Shown in pieces: positions 26,387 to 35,285 of a stretch of DNA of 64,000 nt (within the stretch, counting starts at the first letter, position 1; each line of letters begins with the position of its first letter). Source of the DNA: Calditrichales bacterium MX18-03 (lineage in GTDB: Bacteria > Bacillota > Clostridia > Lutisporales > Lutisporaceae). Made by a program: the position numbers and the translations under genes. Under the pieces are notes generated by a model, which had not been told where the DNA came from, did no database searches, and worked only from the letters and a program-made list of their open reading frames with translations. The DNA lies in contig JAJGRE010000006.1 in NCBI GenBank assembly GCA_021083345.1, positions 124,001 through 188,000 on the forward strand, given 5' to 3'.

Positions 26387-28345
26387 TTAGCATTCGCGGA
26401 TCCAAACAAGCATTTCACCAGGCTTTCGGTTAGCCCAGACATAGTAAGGTACTGCCTTTACGGCAGCAGGTACAGTGCCATACCCTGCCTTACTGTACAA
26501 CTTTCCTTCCCATTCTGACATATCTGTCCTTACTCCTGTCGTCTTAATGACGGTCACACCGCCGCAAAGGCTGCTGTCATACTCTGTTTCCAGACGGCAG
26601 TTCCCGGGAAGGCGAATATCAGCCAGCACCGGACCATTGTCGATCTCTTCAAGGCAATAGACTACCGGCCCTCTTTGAAGGGCAATCCTTCCTGCATTCC
26701 TGCGGACCTTGGGATTCGACTGAATCCTTTCAGCCGGCATCGGCATCGCCAGCTCGATCTTGTCTCCGCTTTGCCAGACCCGGCGGATCTCTGCATAGCC
26801 CTTTACTATAGCCGCATCCGGATCCACCAGTTTGCCATTCACCTTTATCGTTGCGCCGGAGCACCACCCCGGAATTCTCAAAGCAATCGTACAGTCCGTC
26901 GGCTCGTCAACCGCTGTGGTCAGTTTTATATTACCGTCCCACGGATAGTTTGACACCTGCTTCAACCGGAGCACCCTGCCGCCCAGATCGATTTTAGCCT
27001 CGCTTCCGATATAAAGATGCACATATAGCTTATCCCCGCTATGTGAGTAGACATATTTGCCTATTGAGGTGATCAGCCTGGCAATATTAGGCGGACAGCA
27101 GGCACAGCCGAACCACTTCTGCCGCTCCGGCTCCACATGCATCAGGTCATGGCGGTTCCTGCAGGCCTCCGGCCAGACCTCCAGCGGATTGACATAGAAA
27201 AAGCTTTTGCCGTCAAGAGACATCCCGCTGATGGTTCCATTGTACAACACCTTTTCCATGATGTCCGCATACTTGCTATCCGGGTCTATCCCAAACATCT
27301 GGCGTGCCCAGAATACCAATCCGATAGCGGCACAGGTCTCTGCATAGGCCGTATCGTTGGGCAGGTCATAATCAAAGGTAAAGTCCTCTCCGAACTCGGA
27401 CGAACCCACTGCACCGGTTATGTACATCCGGCGCTCCGTCACATTCTCCCACAATATCTTGCAGGCCTCCGACAAGGTTTTGTCCTGTGTCTCTGCAGCC
27501 AGTCCGGCCATAGCGGCATACATATACATGGCCCTTACCGCATGACCCACAGCCTTCTGCTGCTGTCTGACAGGCAGATGCGCCTGCATGTACTCGTAGC
27601 CGTTTTTCACCAGCTTGTAGTAAGGCTCCTGCAGTACGGTTTCCCATCCCAGCTTTTCCGCCCGCTTCTGCGCTTCCAGGTTAAAATAGTTGGGCTCCTG
27701 GCCCCGTTCATCTATAAAGTACTTGCTGAGTTTTAAATAGGACTCATTTCCTTTAGCCCGGTATAGCCTCAGCAAGGCAAGCTCGATTTCCTGATGTCCC
27801 GGATAGCCGTGGAGCTTCCCCTCTTCTCCGCCAAAAACGCTGTCAATATAATCAGCAAGCCGACATGCGATATCCAGCAGCTTCTCCTTGCCGGTGGCTT
27901 CATAATACGCCACTGCCGCTTCGATCAAGTGCCCGGCACAGTAAAGCTCATGCTTTGCCAGCTCGTTGGTCCAGCGGTCCTGCTGCTCCTTGACAATATA
28001 GTAGGTGTCCAGATAGCCGTCAGGCTGCTGCGCCTTTCCGATCAAATCAACAGCCTCATCGACTGTCCTTTCCAGCTCCGGGTCCGGGAAAGCAGCCAGC
28101 CTATAAGAAGCCGCCTCGATCCATTTATAAAGATCGGTGTCTTGAAAGGCATAGCCTTTAAAAGCCCCGGCCTCATCCCCTGCTGCAATCCTGAAATTTC
28201 GGATGCAATGGCTGGGTTCCGCCCCGTCCACGCGGTCATTCAGCGCTTCCCACTGATAGGGGATCACGACATCCTTGACCAGGTTTATATAGGTGGTCCA
28301 GAAGCCGTCGCTTATATGGATGTCCTTCAGCGGTATGTCCTTCAT
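26387..28345 (-). CDS. Glycoside hydrolase family 127 (beta-L-arabinofuranosidase-like)
   Basis: A 652-residue enzyme matching GH127 throughout. The key residues of the characterised HypBA1 enzyme can be placed: Glu320 in SSEFGEDF (acid/base), zinc ligands Glu336 and Cys338 in AYAETCAA, and the pair Cys416 (nucleophile) and Cys417 (zinc) in GCACCPPN. The family removes beta-L-arabinofuranosyl groups from hydroxyproline-rich plant glycans, though members differ in substrate. No signal peptide, so it acts on imported oligosaccharides. The start is the ATG after GAGAGGAAGGGG; an in-frame extension of 47 codons overlaps the promoter and is not coding. Confidence 0.92.
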   Translation of the reverse strand: MKDIPLKDIHISDGFWTTYINLVKDVVIPYQWEALNDRVDGAEPSHCIRNFRIAAGDEAGAFKGYAFQDTDLYKWIEAASYRLAAFPDPELERTVDEAVDLIGKAQQPDGYLDTYYIVKEQQDRWTNELAKHELYCAGHLIEAAVAYYEATGKEKLLDIACRLADYIDSVFGGEEGKLHGYPGHQEIELALLRLYRAKGNESYLKLSKYFIDERGQEPNYFNLEAQKRAEKLGWETVLQEPYYKLVKNGYEYMQAHLPVRQQQKAVGHAVRAMYMYAAMAGLAAETQDKTLSEACKILWENVTERRMYITGAVGSSEFGEDFTFDYDLPNDTAYAETCAAIGLVFWARQMFGIDPDSKYADIMEKVLYNGTISGMSLDGKSFFYVNPLEVWPEACRNRHDLMHVEPERQKWFGCACCPPNIARLITSIGKYVYSHSGDKLYVHLYIGSEAKIDLGGRVLRLKQVSNYPWDGNIKLTTAVDEPTDCTIALRIPGWCSGATIKVNGKLVDPDAAIVKGYAEIRRVWQSGDKIELAMPMPAERIQSNPKVRRNAGRIALQRGPVVYCLEEIDNGPVLADIRLPGNCRLETEYDSSLCGGVTVIKTTGVRTDMSEWEGKLYSKAGYGTVPAAVKAVPYYVWANRKPGEMLVWIREC

Positions 28346-28388
28346 TTTGTATACCCCTTCCTCTCCGGCCAATATAAAATCTGATTCT

Positions 28389-28417
28389 ACTTTAGTCGAT
28401 ATGGATGATTTTGTCAA
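28389..28417 (-). promoter_or_regulatory. Sigma-A promoter of the GH127 gene
   Basis: On the minus strand TTGACA, 17 bases, TAAAGT, ending 43 bases before the GH127 start codon. Confidence 0.65.
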
Positions 28418-28428
28418 ATGACAGGCAA

Positions 28429-29316
28429 TTATTTCAAGATATCTTTCGTTATCTCGATAAATGCTTTCAGGGCAGGCGAGATCCACTTATCCTTGTGCCA
28501 GGCAAGCTGCGTTACGATGGGAAAACGAGGCCCCTTCCAAGGCAGGACTGCAATCTGACCCCGTGCGATCTCTTTTGCTATGGCCATTTCCGGGAGGACG
28601 GCGATGCCCAGTCCCGCTATGACGCACTGCTTGATGCCTTCGATACTGGCAAATTCGATCTTGGTGCCGGTATGAACCCCATTGGAAGCCAGCATCTGCT
28701 CAAAAATCTGCCGGTAATTACAGCCTTGCTCGGTGGTCAGAATGGTCTCGCCGTTCAGGTCAGCAGGCAGGACCTGCGCTGCTTTGACCAGAGGGTGATC
28801 GGGATGGGCTATGACCAGGATCGGCTCTTCGATCAGCGGTTCGATGAGCAGCCCCTGCATATTGACCGGCGGGCTCAGCAGGAAAGCCGCATCCAGAAGG
28901 CCTTGGCCAATCAGCGCCCGTATGCATTCGTCCGATACGATAGGCCGAAATATCAGCTGCACCTGGGGATAGCACATACGGAACCGCTGCAGGACCTGGG
29001 TCAGACGGTAGGCACACTGGCTTTCATGGGCTCCGATTGTCAGGGTTCCCGACGGCATCTCACAGCCCGGTACCGTTTTTTTCATCTCCTCTAAACAGGC
29101 GATGATCTTTTCTGTAGCCAGAACCATCCTTTGCCCAGCCTCGGTAAGCACCACCTGCTTGCCCAAACGCTCAAAAAGCGGCATTCCGAACTCATCCTCC
29201 AGTGCCTGTATGTGCGCCGATACGCTGGACTGCGAATAGTTCAGCACACTGGCTGCTTTTGTAAAGCTGCGCTCTTTTGCAACCACGCGAAAGGTATAAA
29301 AGTACTTGAGCTCCAT
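28429..29316 (-). CDS. LysR family transcriptional regulator
   Basis: A 295-residue LysR-type regulator. The winged helix-turn-helix occupies residues 1-60 (FTKAASVLNYSQSSVSAHIQALEDEFG). The rest is the two-lobed periplasmic-binding-protein-like effector domain (TLTIGAHESQCAYRLTQVL). The start is the ATG eight bases after GGAGG; an ATG five codons upstream contains the ribosome site in its codons. It is divergent from gatE, with 230 bases between the starts, the classic arrangement for a LysR gene and its target, but it also reads toward GH127, so either could be regulated. Confidence 0.9.
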   Translation of the reverse strand: MELKYFYTFRVVAKERSFTKAASVLNYSQSSVSAHIQALEDEFGMPLFERLGKQVVLTEAGQRMVLATEKIIACLEEMKKTVPGCEMPSGTLTIGAHESQCAYRLTQVLQRFRMCYPQVQLIFRPIVSDECIRALIGQGLLDAAFLLSPPVNMQGLLIEPLIEEPILVIAHPDHPLVKAAQVLPADLNGETILTTEQGCNYRQIFEQMLASNGVHTGTKIEFASIEGIKQCVIAGLGIAVLPEMAIAKEIARGQIAVLPWKGPRFPIVTQLAWHKDKWISPALKAFIEITKDILK

Positions 29317-29447
29317 CCCATTAACCTCCATCGACTATACCGATTGTTTCTGCAGTTATCATCTATTATTCTAATTATATCATGCAGTCTGACGGCGGGA
29401 AATGTGGTGATGGTGAAAAACCGATTATTTGCATCATGATATCCGAT

Positions 29448-29476
29448 TTGACATGGCAGGGGGTTCATGTTATAAA
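29448..29476 (+). promoter_or_regulatory. Sigma-A promoter of gatE-gatD
   Basis: TTGACA at 29448, a 17-base spacer and TATAAA at 29471. It lies about 70 bases before the gatE start codon and rules out in-frame starts further upstream. Confidence 0.75.
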
Positions 29477-29546
29477 GTTGGTAAAACAGCATGAAGGACG
29501 GAATAGTGAGGCTTATGACTTATGGGAAGGGGAGGTTCTGTATTCT

Positions 29547-31526
29547 ATGAAACGAAACTTTGACCCAAAAACGAACTTCGAAGAAACCCGGATACGCATC
29601 GGCTATACCCCCCGCAAACAGACACTTCCGGAGGTCTACCACAATCTGGGCTTTATGTGCGGCTTGGAGGTCCATCAGCAGCTCAAAACGGACAAAAAGC
29701 TCTTTTGCCACTGCCCTGCCGGCGTCTTTCAGAAGGATGGCCGATATGACGCTGAAGTGGTCCGGCACATGAGGCCTACACTCAGCGAGATGGGTGGTTA
29801 TGACGGCACAGCCCTGATGGAGTTCAAAACAAAAAAGACCGTTATCTACCGCATCGCCAATGTGACCACGTGCACCTACGACGTAGACGACACCCCACCT
29901 TTCAAAATCAACCCCCAGGCGCTTGAAATCGCTATGGAAGTTGCCCTGCTCCTAAAAACCAACATCGTAGGCGAATTTCACATCACACGCAAGCAGTATC
30001 TGGACGGAAGCATTCCTACCGGTTTTCAAAGAACCGGCATCATCAGCATCGAGGGTCAAATCCCCCTGAAAAACAAGACGGTACGCATTATCCAGCTCAG
30101 CATAGAGGAAGATTCCTGCCGGGAGGTCTCGGACGTGGGGCATGTACGTGTCTACACCACCGACCGTCTGGGCATGCCGCTGATCGAGACCGTGACGTAT
30201 CCGGATATGAAAACGCCCGAAGAGTCGGCGGAAGCCGCCCACTACATCCGCTTCCTGTGCCGCAGTACCGGAAAGGTGCGCACAGGTATCGGCGCAGCCA
30301 GGGAGGATGTGAATGTGAGCATTCGTGGGGGCACCCGCGTGGAGATCAAGGGCGTGTCACGCATCCATCTGATTCCGGAGTTGGTTCACAATGAGGCATT
30401 TCGCCAGAAAAGCCTGCTGGAGATCCGGGATGCGCTGCTGGCTAAGATTCCTGATTGGGATGGCTGGAGAATACGCCATGCAATCCTTGATGCAGAAAAG
30501 CTCATTACGCTGTCCAGCCGGGCAAGGGAAGCCCTGGACAGAGAATATAGCCTTGCGGCAGTCAACTTGCCGGGCTTTCAAAGCCTCCTCTCATTTTTTA
30601 CCCAGCCGGGCCGTCCCTTTGCCGAAGAGATCAGCGACCGCCTGAAGGTCATTGCCTGCATTGAGAAACCCAATATGACACATTCTGAGGAATGGCGGGA
30701 GGCGTATCAGGGCGAGGACTGGCAAGCAATCCGTGAGGCACTGGGTGCAGCAGAAGGCGATGCCCAGATCCTGGTCTGGGGGCCTGAAGCGGATATCCCT
30801 ACTGCATTGGAAACCATCGAAGAACGCTGCCGGATGGCTTTTGCCGGTGTTCCCGGTGAAACCCGCAAGTCCTTTCAGGATGGTACCACCATGTTTGAAC
30901 GCGTCCTTCCGGGAGCCGACCGGATGTATCCCGATACCGACTCCGCACCGATCTCCATCAGCGAGGCTTTCATAGACCGCGTACGCAGCCGGCTGCCGGT
31001 AGAGGTTGACAAAAGAGTGGCACAACTCAAGAGCTGCAGCGTCCCTGAGGATACCTTCACTTATCTTCTGCGGTACAACCTGGTTCCACTGATTGAACGG
31101 ATTTCAATGGATTTTGAAGTGGAGCCCCGTTTTGTCGCCACGCTGCTAGCCCATCGGCTCAAGCCTCTCCAGGGCAAGCTGGAGCCGGATTCGCCCTTTA
31201 GCTTTGAACGGGTCTATGACCTTTTTGCCTTTATTCAGGCACAGAAGCTGCACCGTGATCTTATCTTTGAGCTGCTTCCCGTCATCTATCAGCATCCGCA
31301 GATGGATATGGAAGCGGCATTGGCTACTATCGGATATTCCCGCCATGACCATGTCAACGTCTCGTCCCTCATCCCGCTTCTGCGTGAGAAATTTGAGAAA
31401 ATCAGAATTTCCAAGGAAGAGGGTGCCGAAGTGCGCTGGATCATGGGGGCGCTGAAAAAAGCGGCTGTGGGCAGGATCCCGATGCGGGAGCTGGCCGATA
31501 TCATCCGGGAAGGGGGGACACGATGA
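29547..31526 (+). CDS. gatE: Glu-tRNA(Gln) amidotransferase subunit E (archaeal type)
   Basis: A 659-residue protein of the GatB/GatE family. MCGLEVHQQLKTDKKLFCHCP, RHMRPTLSEMGGYD, DVDDTPPF and RKQYLDGSIPTGFQRTG are the GatE (not GatB) forms of the kinase-domain motifs. The middle part carries the AspRS-like GAD insertion seen only in GatE (AGVPGETRKSFQDGTT ... PGADRMYPDTDSAP), and a YqeY-like tail ends the protein. GatE phosphorylates Glu-tRNA(Gln) and, with GatD, amidates it to Gln-tRNA(Gln). The pair is considered characteristic of Archaea. The start follows GGGGAGG and a promoter at 29448. It overlaps gatD by four bases (ATGA), in the order E-D. Base composition is GC-rich (62% in 30301-30360), unlike the flanks. 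A ~30-residue N-terminal extension precedes the usual start. Confidence 0.9.
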   Translation: MKRNFDPKTNFEETRIRIGYTPRKQTLPEVYHNLGFMCGLEVHQQLKTDKKLFCHCPAGVFQKDGRYDAEVVRHMRPTLSEMGGYDGTALMEFKTKKTVIYRIANVTTCTYDVDDTPPFKINPQALEIAMEVALLLKTNIVGEFHITRKQYLDGSIPTGFQRTGIISIEGQIPLKNKTVRIIQLSIEEDSCREVSDVGHVRVYTTDRLGMPLIETVTYPDMKTPEESAEAAHYIRFLCRSTGKVRTGIGAAREDVNVSIRGGTRVEIKGVSRIHLIPELVHNEAFRQKSLLEIRDALLAKIPDWDGWRIRHAILDAEKLITLSSRAREALDREYSLAAVNLPGFQSLLSFFTQPGRPFAEEISDRLKVIACIEKPNMTHSEEWREAYQGEDWQAIREALGAAEGDAQILVWGPEADIPTALETIEERCRMAFAGVPGETRKSFQDGTTMFERVLPGADRMYPDTDSAPISISEAFIDRVRSRLPVEVDKRVAQLKSCSVPEDTFTYLLRYNLVPLIERISMDFEVEPRFVATLLAHRLKPLQGKLEPDSPFSFERVYDLFAFIQAQKLHRDLIFELLPVIYQHPQMDMEAALATIGYSRHDHVNVSSLIPLLREKFEKIRISKEEGAEVRWIMGALKKAAVGRIPMRELADIIREGGTR

Positions 31527-32911
31527 TGAGCGATGCAACGTTGAAGGGTTACAAAGGCCGTGCGCTGGAGGTACTGAAGCGCTTCAGCATGCGGGTCTGG
31601 AGCGAAGCCGTGGTCAAGACCACCCGCGGCGACTTCAAGGGCGTCATCCTGCCCCGGGCTGAAAATGATGATGACCGGCACATCGTGCTGAAGCTGGCCA
31701 CCGGCTACAATATCGGCATCGAAGTGGATACCGTCCAGGATATGCAGGAAACCAATTTCAAGGAAATTCACTATAAAATACCGGAGCGGGAATTCCCCAC
31801 CTCCCCGGAAAAACGCAGCGTCAAGCTGCTGGGCACCGGCGGCACCATCGCCTCCCGGCTGGATTACCGCACGGGTGCGGTTATCCCGGCCTTTTCACCG
31901 GGAGAGCTATACGGTGCGGTGCCTGAGCTGGCCGATATCTGCAACCTCAGCACCGAGAAGCTTTTTGCCGTCTTCTCCGAGAACATGGGCCCGGAGCAGT
32001 ATAAAGTGCTGGCCCAGGCCATCGGAGAAGAGATCAAAAAGGGCACTCACGGCATCGTCATCGGCCACGGCACCGACACCATGCACCATACCGCCGCTGC
32101 GCTGACCTTCATGGTGCAGAACTCGCCCATCCCTATCGTCATGGTGGGCTCCCAGCGCTCTTCGGACCGGCCGTCCTCCGACGCGGCCCTCAATTTGATC
32201 CATGCCACCAAGACCGCTGCCGAGTCGGACATCGCGGAGGTCATGGTATGCATGTTCGGGCCCACATCCGATGAGTACGGCCTGCTGCATCGCGGCACCC
32301 GGGTGCGCAAGATGCACTCCTCCTACCGCTCCACCTTCCGCACCATCGGGGATATCCCCCTGGCGATGGTTAACCGCCGGGAGATCACACCCCTGCGGCA
32401 GGATTACAACCGGCGGCGGGACGACCGCAATGTGACGGTTACGCCGGTATTTGAAGAGCGGGTAACGATCCTGTACTACTACCCCAACATGAACCCCGAT
32501 ATCATCGACGCCATGGTGGACCTGGGCTACAAAGGGATCGTCATAGCCGGCACCGGCCTGGGACACGTCAACAAGCTGGTGTACCCCGCCATCAAGCGCG
32601 CCGTAGCAAAGGGCGTTGCCATCTACATGACGGTGCAGACCTTGTGGGGCTATGTCCACATGTTTGTGTACGACACCGGCCGGGATCTGATGAATATGGG
32701 CATCATCCCTGCAGAGAACATGCTGCCGGAGGTTGCCTACATCAAGCTGGGCTGGGCATTGGGACAGACCTCGGACCTGGACAAGGTCAAGGAGATCATG
32801 CTGACCCCCGTCAACGGCGAGATCACCGAGCGGGAACCTTACAACGGCTACCTGGTCTACCAGGGCGGCATTCCCGAAGTAGAGGAGTTTATCAAGACTT
32901 TCCATAAGTAA
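31523..32911 (+). CDS. gatD: Glu-tRNA(Gln) amidotransferase subunit D (archaeal type)
   Basis: A 462-residue protein. Residues ~20-75 form the small SH3-like domain peculiar to GatD (VVKTTRGDFKGVILPR ... HIVLKLATGYNIGIEVD). Residues 95-460 form an L-asparaginase fold with the catalytic Thr108 in LGTGGTIAS and Thr184-Asp185 in GHGTDTM; a downstream Lys in HATKTAA can complete the site. GatD frees ammonia from Gln or Asn and channels it to GatE. The N-terminal domain and full length separate it from the plain asparaginase at 57939. Very GC-rich (68% in 32041-32100). The start overlaps the gatE stop, so translation is coupled. Confidence 0.92.
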   Translation: MMSDATLKGYKGRALEVLKRFSMRVWSEAVVKTTRGDFKGVILPRAENDDDRHIVLKLATGYNIGIEVDTVQDMQETNFKEIHYKIPEREFPTSPEKRSVKLLGTGGTIASRLDYRTGAVIPAFSPGELYGAVPELADICNLSTEKLFAVFSENMGPEQYKVLAQAIGEEIKKGTHGIVIGHGTDTMHHTAAALTFMVQNSPIPIVMVGSQRSSDRPSSDAALNLIHATKTAAESDIAEVMVCMFGPTSDEYGLLHRGTRVRKMHSSYRSTFRTIGDIPLAMVNRREITPLRQDYNRRRDDRNVTVTPVFEERVTILYYYPNMNPDIIDAMVDLGYKGIVIAGTGLGHVNKLVYPAIKRAVAKGVAIYMTVQTLWGYVHMFVYDTGRDLMNMGIIPAENMLPEVAYIKLGWALGQTSDLDKVKEIMLTPVNGEITEREPYNGYLVYQGGIPEVEEFIKTFHK

Positions 32912-32914
32912 TGA

Positions 32915-32953
32915 AGAACCGGACGCAGCATCACGCTTCGCCCGGTTCTTTTC
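32915..32953 (+). terminator. Terminator after gatD
   Basis: AGAACCGG pairs with CCGGTTCT, followed by TTTCT. It also lies between convergent genes. Confidence 0.7.
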
Positions 32954-32959
32954 TATTGC

Positions 32960-33853
32960 TCATTGTGTATCGTTATCCAGTAAATAATCCTTTACACCCT
33001 TCCATAAATATCCCTTCGCCAGGGATTCAACCTCTGCAGGTCCCACGCCGGATGTACGCCCTTCAAAATCTCTCAGATCGTATCCGCTTTTCACAACGAT
33101 GAATTTTGCGGTGCCCGGTGCCAAAGCCTTGTTGGGGCATCCATAGATGCACTTGAGGCATAGCAGGCATTCTCCGCCAAAAACAGGCCTGTCGTCTTTT
33201 AGCCGGATATTGCCGCCGGGGCAGCTCCTTTCGCACCAGCCGCAGCCGTTGCAGGCTTCGTTGACCTTTATTTTCCGCCCGAACATGCGGCCTCCCGATT
33301 TCTCCAGCTCGCCTATCCAAGAGAAAACGCGGTCTATCCATACAGGCTTGGTCCGATGCCTTTTCCCTGTCAGAAGCGCGCCAACCGCCTGCTCCACCTT
33401 GACCGGCAGCACTTCCAGCAGCCTGACTGCCAAGGGTTCTACTGTCGGCACGATCCAGTTGGACGGCATCACCAACATCCTTTCATAGACCACTTCGTAC
33501 CCCTTTTTCTCCAGCATGCGGATGCAGCTTACCCGGCAGGCCGTGTTCGGCGGAATCTCGCCGCCGCCTGAAACAGAAATGACCGCCGCCGGCATCCCCT
33601 TCACCTTCTGAAGGGAGCTGATCCATTCATAAACCGGCTCCGGCGCGTTGCAGGCATGGACAGCATACAAGACCACCAGAAGGTCTTCTTTTCCCTCCGA
33701 AGGCCTTTGTCCTCTCCTCAGTTGGCATTTTGCAACTGCAACACCATGTGCTTCAAAGACCTTTTCAAAGCAATCCGCTGCTTTTGCTGTACCGCCTGTC
33801 CCGGAAAAGTAGACCATCTTTACTTGCTTAATCGCTTTTCCCTTGCTGTCCAT
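32960..33853 (-). CDS. EFR1 family protein (flavodoxin-like domain plus two 4Fe-4S clusters)
   Basis: A 297-residue redox protein. The N-terminal ~170 residues are flavodoxin-like, with the FMN phosphate loop FSGTGGTAK. The C-terminal part carries two ferredoxin motifs: CNGCGWCERSCP and CLLCLKCIYGCP. This architecture is the EFR1 family, common in anaerobic Firmicutes and involved in electron transfer with unknown partners. GGGGG lies eight bases before the ATG. It is 40 bases downstream of the DegV-like gene, probably in the same operon. Confidence 0.9.
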   Translation of the reverse strand: MDSKGKAIKQVKMVYFSGTGGTAKAADCFEKVFEAHGVAVAKCQLRRGQRPSEGKEDLLVVLYAVHACNAPEPVYEWISSLQKVKGMPAAVISVSGGGEIPPNTACRVSCIRMLEKKGYEVVYERMLVMPSNWIVPTVEPLAVRLLEVLPVKVEQAVGALLTGKRHRTKPVWIDRVFSWIGELEKSGGRMFGRKIKVNEACNGCGWCERSCPGGNIRLKDDRPVFGGECLLCLKCIYGCPNKALAPGTAKFIVVKSGYDLRDFEGRTSGVGPAEVESLAKGYLWKGVKDYLLDNDTQ

Positions 33854-33893
33854 TTTCTCAACCCCCTATGCATTGACCTGGGCGCAACATGCT

Positions 33894-34757
33894 TTATCTC
33901 ATATCCCTTTGGGTATAGTAAGCGATGGCTACCGTTCCGGGGCCTACATGCAGCCCGATGACCGGTCCGATATCCGCTATCCCGATGTTGACCCTCAGCA
34001 TTTCTTTTATCTTGCTTGCCAGCTCCTTCGCTTCGTCCAGACAGTTGATATGCTGCACGACCACTTCACCCAGGCCGCAGTTGTCGATGTCCTGCTGCAT
34101 CCTCTCAATCATGGCCGATACAGCGTTTTTCTTCGTTCTGACCTTAGACAGCACCGCGGTCTTGCCGTTCTCCACCGTCAGGATCGGGATGATCTTGAAG
34201 ATCGTTCCAAGCAATGCGCTGGCACCGCCGATCCTGCCGCCTTTTTTCAGATACTCCAGGGTGTCCGGTATGAAAAGGAACCGGCTTCTATTTATGTTTT
34301 CCTGTGCCGCCGCTTTTACTTGCTCCAGTGTCTTTCCCTCTTTCGCCGCCCGTGCAGCCTGGATGACGGCAAAACCCAGCTGCATACAGTTGGACTTACT
34401 GTCCACGATCTCGATCTGCGCCGCTTCATGCTTTTCCAATACCATATCCCTTGCCATCCGGGCAGTCGATAGGGTTCCGCTCATTTCTGCGGAAATGAAG
34501 ATACCGCAAAGACTGTCTCCAGACTCAACGATGTGCAGCATTTCGTGATACAGCTCGCCTATGGCAGGTTGTGAGGATGTGGGGATGCCTCTCTCGGCCA
34601 TCATCTGATAGAAACTGCCGTTGTCGATATCCATCTCCCTCATGCTGTCATTGCCAAAGGATAGGTTCAATGAAACCATACTGATGTCCAGCTCTTTCCG
34701 GGTCTCCTCGCCCAAATAGCTGGTGCTGTCCGTTAAAACCCTAACTGCCATCTCCAT
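33894..34757 (-). CDS. DegV family fatty acid-binding protein
   Basis: A 287-residue protein with the DegV opening VRVLTDSTSYL, the lipid-contacting segments GIPTSSQPAIGE and GIFISAEMSGTLSTA, and the C-terminal IGPVIGLHVGPGTVAIAYY. In Gram-positive bacteria some DegV proteins (FakB) present fatty acids to the FakA kinase; no fakA is in the window. The exact start (first or third codon, both ATG) is uncertain because the upstream site is a weak AGAGAGAGA. Confidence 0.9.
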   Translation of the reverse strand: MEMAVRVLTDSTSYLGEETRKELDISMVSLNLSFGNDSMREMDIDNGSFYQMMAERGIPTSSQPAIGELYHEMLHIVESGDSLCGIFISAEMSGTLSTARMARDMVLEKHEAAQIEIVDSKSNCMQLGFAVIQAARAAKEGKTLEQVKAAAQENINRSRFLFIPDTLEYLKKGGRIGGASALLGTIFKIIPILTVENGKTAVLSKVRTKKNAVSAMIERMQQDIDNCGLGEVVVQHINCLDEAKELASKIKEMLRVNIGIADIGPVIGLHVGPGTVAIAYYTQRDMR

Positions 34758-34992
34758 TCTCTCTCTTTCATATCATATTCCGTTTAGTCTTCGTCCAATG
34801 TAATATCGTCTATTCATATCATTCATTATACCATATTGTTCCACAGACAAACGACTTTATGTCAGGGCACCGCAAGCACCGGCTGCGTGAAGCTTCGACT
34901 TGTCGTTTTTTTCACGATATAGCCTGAATCCGTTTACACAGGGACGCCGGTTAGCTATACTTGATGTATAATTATAGAATTGGGGGATAAAT

Positions 34993-35253
34993 GTGGGAAT
35001 CATGCATCCGTGGAATTTTTACAAACATTTTCTGTTTTCTTTGACAATGACATCCGTTGCATATCTGATAAAGCAGCTTCTGCCACTTAGAGAATCAGCT
35101 GCTATCGGCATAATCGGAGGTGCCGACGGACCTACTGCCATATTCGTATCGGCTAAATTTCTTTCCCTTAATCTGTTTTGTGCCGCATTTTTTACCATCG
35201 CTCTGCTTTTATATAAGCCGGTGAAGCTTTTGATTGACAGGCTCCGTCTTTAA
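34993..35253 (+). CDS. Small membrane protein with an OadB-like GGADGPT motif
   Basis: An 86-residue protein with two or three hydrophobic segments. In the middle it has IGIIGGADGPTAIFVSA, essentially the signature of the beta subunit of sodium-translocating decarboxylases (OadB/GcdB/MmdB), where this loop binds Na+. The remaining ~350 residues of a beta subunit are absent. Similar short proteins are seen in Clostridia and are often automatically named decarboxylase subunit. It could be a stand-alone small protein or a relic. The GTG start has GGGGG six bases upstream. It precedes the EamA transporter gene by 32 bases. Confidence 0.6.
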   Translation: MGIMHPWNFYKHFLFSLTMTSVAYLIKQLLPLRESAAIGIIGGADGPTAIFVSAKFLSLNLFCAAFFTIALLLYKPVKLLIDRLRL

Positions 35254-35285
35254 CAAGGCACAGTTATCCAAGGAGGAATACAACT

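Noticed and set aside
28346-28486. A 47-codon N-terminal extension of the GH127 protein
   Set aside because: It crosses the TTGACA-17-TAAAGT promoter and the real ribosome site; homologues start at the later Met.
29382-29546. An upstream in-frame start for gatE
   Set aside because: It lies before and across the promoter at 29448-29476, so it would not be in the transcript.
31907-32905. A 332-codon open frame opposite gatD
   Set aside because: His/Val/Asp-rich low-complexity translation caused by the high GC of gatD; no start signals.
34860-34930. A terminator-like T-run near 34915
   Set aside because: The preceding bases do not form a convincing stem and it sits between divergent genes, where a terminator is not expected.
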